Shown here in pieces: positions 1 to 6,166 of a DNA stretch of 6,166 nucleotides (positions are counted from its first letter, which is position 1; the number at the start of each line of letters is the position of its first letter). The DNA comes from Candidatus Parcubacteria bacterium (GTDB taxonomy: Bacteria; Patescibacteriota; Minisyncoccia; UBA6257; 2-01-FULL-56-20): assembly GCA_027424065.1 (NCBI GenBank), contig DAIBYH010000033.1:1-6166 (forward strand). Direction: 5' to 3'. Position numbers and translations under genes: made by a program. The notes beneath the pieces were generated by a model. The model was given only the letters and a program-made list of their open reading frames with translations, searched no databases and had not been told where the DNA came from.

Positions 1-2528
1 TCATTAAAGGAGCGCGCGAGCACAACCTGAAGAACCTCAACCTCGAGATCCCACGGGATAAGATGGTGGTGTTCACGGGCCTGTCCGGGTCGGGGAAATC
101 GAGCCTTGCGTTCGATACGATCTTCGCGGAGGGCCAGCGCCGCTACATTGAATCGCTCTCCGCCTATGCGCGGCAGTTTTTGGGACGGCTCGATAAGCCG
201 GATGTGGACGACATCGAGGGCCTGTCACCGGCCATTTCCATAGATCAAAAAAGCCATTCCGCGAACCCGCGGTCAACGGTGGCGACCATCACGGAGATCT
301 ACGACTATCTCCGGGTCTTTTTTGCGCGCGGCGGAACACCGTTCTGCCCGCGCTGCGGCCGCGAGATCAAAAAGCTGACGACCGAAGAGATCGTGGACAT
401 TGCCATCCAGATCGCGAAGCAGCAGGGCGGATCGTCCACATCAGGAAAGAAGGCCGTTGTCGGTAAGAATCTCGTGATCCTCGCGCCGGTGGTGCGCGGC
501 CGGAAAGGGGAATACTACCAAATGCTCTATGATTTCCTGAATGCGGGATTCACGGAGGTGCGCGTGGACGGGAAGTATCGCTCGCTTCGCGAGCGCATCG
601 AGCTCGGGCGCTACAAGACGCATACCATCGATCTGGTGGTGGACCGGTTACCGGCAAGCATGGACTTCAAAGAGAAAGACAACCGGCTCCGGCTTTCCGA
701 AGCGATCGAATCGGCATTGAAGTACGGCGCGAGCGTCGTGACGGTCATTGCCGACCAGGAGGTCTCGCTGTCCGCACAGTTCACCTGTCCGCACGACGGG
801 TTTTCGTTCCCCGAGATCGAACCGCGCCTTTTCTCGTTCAACAGTCCGTACGGCGCCTGTCCCGAGTGCCATGGCATCGGAACGAAGGACATCTGGTCGG
901 AAGAGATCTGCCCCGTGTGCAACGGGAAGCGTTTACGGGAAGAGAGTCTGAACGTTCTGATCGACAGTAAGAACATCGCGACCGTGACGGCGTTCTCCAT
1001 CGAAGATGCCTATGCATTCTTTTCTTCACTGAAATTCAAAACGCCCTCCCAGGCGGAGGTTGCCGAAGCGCCGCTCCGCGAGATCAAGAACCGCCTGAAG
1101 TTCATGATGGATGTCGGCTTGGAATACCTGACGCTCGACCGGAAATCAGGAACGCTCTCGGGCGGCGAGGCGCAGCGCATCCGGCTGGCCTCTCAGATAG
1201 GTTCCCGGCTCGTGGGAACGCTCTATATCCTTGACGAACCGACGATCGGCCTGCACCAGCGCGACAACGCAAAACTGATCCAGACCCTCAAAGATCTTCG
1301 CGATCTCGGCAACACCATCGTGGTCGTGGAGCACGATGAGGATACGATCCGCGAATCGGATTATCTTGTGGATATCGGACCGGGCGCGGGCGTGCATGGC
1401 GGCAAGGTTGTGGCTGCCGGACCGATGCCGGCGCTCGTGAAGGACACGAACCAGGATTCGCTCACGCTCCAGTATCTGCGCGGCAAGAAGTTCATCGAGG
1501 TTCCGCGGGACCGCCGGCGCGTGGATGCGAAGCAGGATTTTCTGAAGATCCGCGGCGCATATGCGAACAATCTGAAGAACGTGGATGTCGACATCCCGTT
1601 GCGGCGTTTCACCGCCGTGACCGGCGTTTCCGGTTCCGGAAAATCCAGCTTGGTCTACGACGTGCTCTACAAGGCAGTTGCGGATAAATTGAATCACGCA
1701 AATTATAAGGCGGATAACCATAAATCCATCCTGGGACTTGAGTATCTGAACCGTATCATCAACATCGACCAAGCGGCCATCGGCAGGACGCCGCGCTCCA
1801 ATCCCGCGACCTATGTCGGCGCGTGGACGCATATCCGGGATCTTTTTGCCGCAACGGAGGACGCCCGTGTGCGCGGCTATAAGCCGGGTCGTTTCAGTTT
1901 CAATGTTCCCGGCGGCCGCTGCGAAAATTGCGAAGGCCATGGCACGATCGCCATCGAGATGCATTTCCTGCCGACGATCTACGTGACCTGCGATATCTGC
2001 AAGGGCAAGCGGTTCGATCGCGAGACGCTCGAGGTGGAATATAAAGGGAAGAATATTTATGAGATCCTTCGGATGACCGTGGAGGAAGCCGTTGAATTCT
2101 TCGGGGATATCCCGTGGCTCCATGAGAAGTTTTCCATTCTGGAAGAGGTCGGCCTGGGCTATTTGGAACTTGGACAGTCCGCAACGACGCTCTCGGGCGG
2201 CGAGGCGCAGCGCATCAAGCTGTCTGCCGAGCTCGGCAAGCGCGATACGCGTCGTACGCTCTACCTGCTTGATGAACCGACGACCGGGCTCCATTTCGCC
2301 GATGTTGACCAGCTGATCAAGGTGCTGCAGCGGCTCGTGGATCGGGGGAATACCGTCGTCGTGATCGAGCATAATCTGGACATCATCAAGACCGCCGACT
2401 GGGTCATCGATCTCGGTCCGGAAGGCGGCGCCCGCGGCGGAACGATCGTCGGCGTCGGAACGCCGGAAGATATTGCGCGCCGCAAGGGAAGCTTCACCGG
2501 AGAGTATCTGCGAAAGATGCTTGCGTAG
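1..2528 (+). CDS. uvrA: UvrABC system protein A (excinuclease ABC subunit A), 5' partial, lacking the insertion domain
   Basis: UvrA is the dimeric cytoplasmic ATPase that finds bulky DNA lesions and loads UvrB in nucleotide excision repair. The reading frame is open from base 3 ([12 protein letters not shown]...), so the true start lies just upstream, probably about five codons away; the ATG at 63 is internal. In order: Walker [11 protein letters not shown] (78-104); CPRCG (345-359); the UvrB-binding domain (about 460-700, with [12 protein letters not shown] and [10 protein letters not shown]); CPHDG (786-800); CPEC (858-869) and CPVC (909-920); ABC signature I LSGGEAQR (1155-1178); Walker B I LYILDEP (1221-1241); Walker [12 protein letters not shown] (1623-1649); zinc module CENC/CDIC (1920-2000); signature II (2190-2213); and Walker B II LYLLDEP (2259-2279). 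About 845 residues are expected against about 940 in E. coli. The shortfall is explained by the missing insertion domain between CPEC and CPVC. The second Cys of the usual CPxC at 786-797 is Asp. The UvrB-binding domain is present, which argues against a UvrA2-type paralogue. The identity is certain. Confidence 0.98.
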   Translation, partial: IKGAREHNLKNLNLEIPRDKMVVFTGLSGSGKSSLAFDTIFAEGQRRYIESLSAYARQFLGRLDKPDVDDIEGLSPAISIDQKSHSANPRSTVATITEIYDYLRVFFARGGTPFCPRCGREIKKLTTEEIVDIAIQIAKQQGGSSTSGKKAVVGKNLVILAPVVRGRKGEYYQMLYDFLNAGFTEVRVDGKYRSLRERIELGRYKTHTIDLVVDRLPASMDFKEKDNRLRLSEAIESALKYGASVVTVIADQEVSLSAQFTCPHDGFSFPEIEPRLFSFNSPYGACPECHGIGTKDIWSEEICPVCNGKRLREESLNVLIDSKNIATVTAFSIEDAYAFFSSLKFKTPSQAEVAEAPLREIKNRLKFMMDVGLEYLTLDRKSGTLSGGEAQRIRLASQIGSRLVGTLYILDEPTIGLHQRDNAKLIQTLKDLRDLGNTIVVVEHDEDTIRESDYLVDIGPGAGVHGGKVVAAGPMPALVKDTNQDSLTLQYLRGKKFIEVPRDRRRVDAKQDFLKIRGAYANNLKNVDVDIPLRRFTAVTGVSGSGKSSLVYDVLYKAVADKLNHANYKADNHKSILGLEYLNRIINIDQAAIGRTPRSNPATYVGAWTHIRDLFAATEDARVRGYKPGRFSFNVPGGRCENCEGHGTIAIEMHFLPTIYVTCDICKGKRFDRETLEVEYKGKNIYEILRMTVEEAVEFFGDIPWLHEKFSILEEVGLGYLELGQSATTLSGGEAQRIKLSAELGKRDTRRTLYLLDEPTTGLHFADVDQLIKVLQRLVDRGNTVVVIEHNLDIIKTADWVIDLGPEGGARGGTIVGVGTPEDIARRKGSFTGEYLRKMLA
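858..920 (+). other. Compact zinc module of UvrA, site of insertion-domain loss
   Basis: The first half of UvrA has CPEC (858-869) and CPVC (909-920) separated by only 13 residues. In E. coli and Geobacillus UvrA the matching cysteine pairs are split by an insertion domain of roughly 110-125 residues. The second half of this same protein has the equivalent module as CX2C-X19-CX2C (1920-2000). Here, then, both halves carry uninterrupted modules. The reading frame and the flanking motifs ([12 protein letters not shown] upstream, [10 protein letters not shown] downstream) are intact, so this is not a frameshift or an obvious assembly break. Confidence 0.88.
1152..1181 (+). repeat. 30-bp perfect direct repeat, copy 1 (ABC signature I of uvrA)
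   Basis: This 30-bp stretch, encoding [10 protein letters not shown], is identical base for base to 2187-2216. It lies in the first ABC signature motif. The two copies are 1035 bp apart and in the same reading frame. Confidence 0.9.
2187..2216 (+). repeat. 30-bp perfect direct repeat, copy 2 (ABC signature II of uvrA)
   Basis: Identical to 1152-1181 at all 30 bases, including every third codon position. It encodes the second ABC signature motif, [10 protein letters not shown]. The flanks diverge at once (CGGCTG against AAGCTG downstream), so only the motif itself is shared. Confidence 0.9.
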
Positions 2529-2530
2529 CG

Positions 2531-2553
2531 CGCCGCGCCGGCGAAGATTTTTT
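2531..2553 (+). terminator. Possible weak intrinsic terminator after uvrA
   Basis: Three bases after the uvrA stop, CGCCG (2531-2535) can pair with CGGCG (2539-2543) around a 3-nt loop. AAGA follows, then six T residues (2548-2553). The stem is only 5 bp, though all G-C, and a 4-nt spacer separates it from the T tract. Termination may therefore be partial, leaving some read-through from uvrA into secD. Confidence 0.4.
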
Positions 2554-2558
2554 CAAGT

Positions 2559-2587
2559 TTGCATTTTCTTCGGGACTTTCCTATAAT
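2559..2587 (+). promoter_or_regulatory. Probable sigma-70-type promoter of secD-secF-pyk
   Basis: A perfect TATAAT (2582-2587) lies exactly 17 bp after TTGCAT (2559-2564), which matches the first three bases of the -35 consensus. The region is A/T-rich against G/C-rich surroundings and sits directly after the terminator-like hairpin. Transcription would be expected to start near 2594-2596, at or within a base or two of the secD ATG (2596), leaving essentially no leader. Confidence 0.7.
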
Positions 2588-2595
2588 TCATTTCC

Positions 2596-3849
2596 ATGAG
2601 GCGTCATCCAGGCCTTTTCCTTGCAGTCATCGTCCTCGTTGCCATTGCGGCAGCGGTGTTCGTGTATCCGAAATATCTCGGCGCGAAGGTCCTGCCGTGG
2701 CGCTTGGGGCTCGATCTTGTCGGCGGTACGCATCTGGTCTACCAGATCGATCTTTCGCAGGTTCCGGCGTCCGATCAATCGTCCGTCGTTGCGGGCCTCC
2801 GGGATGTCATCGAAAAACGCGTTAACCTGTTCGGCGTCAGTTCGCCGCAGGTCTATATCGCACAGTCGGGAAATAACGCCCAATTGGACGTCGATCTCGC
2901 AGGCATCAAGAACGTCACTGATGCCATCAATCAGATCGGCCAAACGCCGCTTTTGGATTTCGCCGAGGTCCAGCAGAACGGTTCTTCCACGCAGTTCGTG
3001 CCGACGAACCTTACCGGCCAGTATGTGACGGGTGCGCAGCTGACCTTTGATCAGACGACGGGCGCGCCGCAGGTCCAGATCACTTTCAATAGCCAGGGTT
3101 CCGATATCTTCAGCCGCATGACGGCCGCGAACATCGGGAAGCCGCTCGCGATCTTCCTTGATGGCAATCTGATCGAGGAACCGACCGTGCAGCAGCAGAT
3201 CACGGGCGGGACGGCGCTCATTACGGGTAATTTCACGGTGAGTTCGGCGAAAACGCTCGTTGAGCGGTTCAATGCGGGTGCGCTGCCGGCGCCGATCAAG
3301 CTGGTGAATCAGCAGACGGTCTCCGCCACGCTCGGCAACAATTCTCTGAAGGAAGTGATCTTTGCGGGCCTTCTCGGAACGCTCCTCGTGATCCTGTTCA
3401 TGCTGTTCTACTACCGCCTGTTCGGTTTCTTTGCGGCCTGCGCGCTCATTATCTATGTTGCGCTCACGCTCGGCATTTTCAAACTCCTCGGCATCACGAT
3501 GGATCTTGCCGGTATTGCCGGTTTCGTGCTGACGATCGGCATGGCCGTCGACGCGAACATTCTTACCTTTGAGCGTATCAAGGAAGAGCAGAAGCGCGGC
3601 CTGCCGCGGATATCCGCCGTCGAAGAGGGATTCCGCCGCGCGTGGCCGTCCATCCGCGACTCGAACACGTCCACCATCATCACGGCGATCATCCTGTACT
3701 ACTTCACTTCCAGCTTCGTTCAGGGATTCGCCCTGACGCTCCTCATTGGCGTGCTCGTAAGCTTGTTCAGTGCCATTACGACGACGCGGCTTTTCCTGCG
3801 GGTCTATGAGCATATGGGCGAAAAGAAAACGGCGAACCGGACGGCATAA
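2596..3849 (+). CDS. secD: Protein translocase subunit SecD
   Basis: SecD works with SecF in the cytoplasmic membrane, using the proton gradient to pull exported proteins off the outer face of the SecYEG channel. This 417-residue protein has the family plan: TM1 (about 7-24), LGLDLVGG (37-44), an extracytoplasmic P1 region (about 45-250) with EKRVNLFGVSSP (73-84), and five further membrane spans (about 254-400). TM4 carries VDAN followed by FERIKEE; D319 of VDAN corresponds to the conserved Asp linked to proton movement in Thermus SecDF. E. coli SecD is 615 residues, and the difference is mainly a smaller P1, as in many SecDF proteins. The ATG at 2596 gives an intact N-terminal span directly after a short charged stretch (RRH). 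No Shine-Dalgarno precedes it and a TATAAT ends 8 bp upstream. secF follows after 18 bp. The family assignment is secure. Confidence 0.98.
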   Translation: MRRHPGLFLAVIVLVAIAAAVFVYPKYLGAKVLPWRLGLDLVGGTHLVYQIDLSQVPASDQSSVVAGLRDVIEKRVNLFGVSSPQVYIAQSGNNAQLDVDLAGIKNVTDAINQIGQTPLLDFAEVQQNGSSTQFVPTNLTGQYVTGAQLTFDQTTGAPQVQITFNSQGSDIFSRMTAANIGKPLAIFLDGNLIEEPTVQQQITGGTALITGNFTVSSAKTLVERFNAGALPAPIKLVNQQTVSATLGNNSLKEVIFAGLLGTLLVILFMLFYYRLFGFFAACALIIYVALTLGIFKLLGITMDLAGIAGFVLTIGMAVDANILTFERIKEEQKRGLPRISAVEEGFRRAWPSIRDSNTSTIITAIILYYFTSSFVQGFALTLLIGVLVSLFSAITTTRLFLRVYEHMGEKKTANRTA

Positions 3850-3867
3850 CTCTCATTCATTCCTATC

Positions 3868-4761
3868 ATGTTGAACATCGTGGGTCACAGAAAGATATGG
3901 TTTACGATCTCCGCAATTCTGGTCGGCGCGGCGATCATCGCCATGGTCCTCTTCGGATTCAAGCTGAATGCCGATTTCCAGGGCGGTACGCTCTGGCAGT
4001 TCTCGCTCCCGGGCGCGAACGCATCCCTGTCATCGGTGCAGCAATTCTTCTCGTCAAATCTCCACATTTCAGGCGCTTCGGTCAGCACGGATGGCGGAAC
4101 AGACTCCTTCATCGCGCGATTCGATGCCATTGACGAGGCGACCCACCAGGCGGACATCGCGGCCCTGAAGGCCCAGTGGCCGTCTTTCACGGAATTGAGC
4201 TTCCAGTCCATCGGTCCGTCGGTCGGCGCGGCGCTCAAGCGGAACGTGATGATCGCCATCATCCTCGTTCTGATCGGCATTTCGCTCTACATTGCATTTG
4301 CATTCCGCAAGGCGTCGCGACCGGTCAGCTCCTGGAAGTACGGTTGGATCACGCTTCTGACGTTGATCCATGACGTTTCCATTCCGGCAGGCATGCTTGC
4401 GATCCTTGGAAGATTCAAGGGCATACAGATCGATACGAACACGGTCGTGGCGCTTCTCGTCGTCATGGGCTTCTCGGTCCATGATACGATCGTCGTTTTC
4501 GACCGCGTCCGCGAAAATCTGCTCCTCCGCCGAGGCAAGGAGAAATTCGCCGATATCGTGAATGACAGCGTGAATCAGACGCTCGCGCGTTCCATCAATA
4601 CTTCGGTAACGCTGATCCTCGTGCTCCTTGCGCTCTACTTCGTGGGCCCCATGAACCTGTCTTACTTTATTCTGACACTCCTGGTCGGCGTCGTGACCGG
4701 TATCTATTCTTCCATTTTCATCGCAAGCCCGCTTCTTGTGGCCGTGAGCCCCAAGGAATAA
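3868..4761 (+). CDS. secF: Protein translocase subunit SecF
   Basis: SecF is the partner of SecD in the proton-driven step of Sec export and acts in the same membrane complex. The 297 residues are near the usual length (E. coli 323). Visible elements are TM1 (about 10-30), NADFQGGTL (34-42, matching the family DFxGG), a short extracytoplasmic P4 region, then [13 protein letters not shown] leading into TM2, and further spans to the C-terminus. [17 protein letters not shown] (201-217) contains D206. ARSINTS follows with R241. Both match conserved charged residues tied to proton transport in Thermus SecDF. The start at 3868 fits the family N-terminus ([11 protein letters not shown]). There is no Shine-Dalgarno; the preceding bases are pyrimidine-rich. 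secD and secF share one reading frame, separated by the secD TAA and six sense codons, so translation may be coupled through re-initiation. Confidence 0.97.
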   Translation: MLNIVGHRKIWFTISAILVGAAIIAMVLFGFKLNADFQGGTLWQFSLPGANASLSSVQQFFSSNLHISGASVSTDGGTDSFIARFDAIDEATHQADIAALKAQWPSFTELSFQSIGPSVGAALKRNVMIAIILVLIGISLYIAFAFRKASRPVSSWKYGWITLLTLIHDVSIPAGMLAILGRFKGIQIDTNTVVALLVVMGFSVHDTIVVFDRVRENLLLRRGKEKFADIVNDSVNQTLARSINTSVTLILVLLALYFVGPMNLSYFILTLLVGVVTGIYSSIFIASPLLVAVSPKE

Positions 4762-4786
4762 GCGTCCGCCTGCGGCATCTTTTCCC

Positions 4787-6166
<1,380 letters not shown>

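Noticed and set aside
1146..2372. 408-codon open frame on the minus strand inside uvrA
   Set aside because: It mirrors the well-conserved second half of uvrA, has no family resemblance, and is explained by codon bias that removes stops in the complementary frame.
2581..3813. 410-codon open frame on the minus strand, antisense to nearly all of secD
   Set aside because: The translation is a low-complexity mix of R, E, D and H with no recognisable motif, as expected from the complement of a biased GC-rich gene. The + strand encodes an unmistakable SecD.
4766..4784. Possible terminator after secF (CCGC..GCGG followed by TTTT)
   Set aside because: The stem could form only with a 2-nt loop, or shrinks to 3 bp with a 4-nt loop. 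That is too weak to call, and pyk starts within the same few bases.

Overview
The window is an ordinary bacterial chromosome segment, dense in genes and all on the + strand. It holds five housekeeping genes in the order uvrA (5' end cut by the window edge), secD, secF, pyk, gltX (3' end cut). Gaps between genes are 18 to 67 bp. I see no RNA genes, CRISPR array, insertion sequence, phage gene or toxin-antitoxin pair, and no stretch over 300 bp lacks a gene. Standard code fits: all glycines are GGN, and the four visible stops are TAG, TAA, TAA and TAG.

Layout: 1-2528 encodes the damage-recognition ATPase UvrA of nucleotide excision repair. It is followed by a short GC hairpin with a T tract and then a promoter-like sequence with a perfect TATAAT box. 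From 2596 to 4761 lie secD and secF, which encode the proton-driven accessory subunits of the Sec translocon. From 4787 to 5803 lies a short pyruvate kinase gene that ends at the boundary of the catalytic part. From 5839 to the window end is the start of glutamyl-tRNA synthetase, with its own extended -10 motif. The likely transcription units are uvrA (end), secD-secF-pyk, and a unit beginning at gltX, possibly with read-through between them.

The genes are conventional but several are reduced or unusual. UvrA lacks the insertion domain, so its first complete zinc module is a compact CX2C-X13-CX2C. Pyruvate kinase lacks the whole C-terminal domain and carries the L/Q/V residue set of the potassium-independent class, with Arg at the position that is Glu in dependent and Lys in independent enzymes. 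None of the four visible starts has a Shine-Dalgarno sequence. Two of them (secD, gltX) have a -10 box so close to the ATG that the mRNA should be leaderless or nearly so, and all four have pyrimidine-rich bases just before the ATG.

Organism: the shortened proteins, small SecD and SecF as separate genes, tight spacing and SD-less starts suggest a streamlined bacterium. My best guess is a Patescibacteria/CPR lineage (Parcubacteria-like) of moderately high GC. This is inference from style and not proof. I see no sign of a new multi-gene system; the interest lies in domain loss and in translation initiation.
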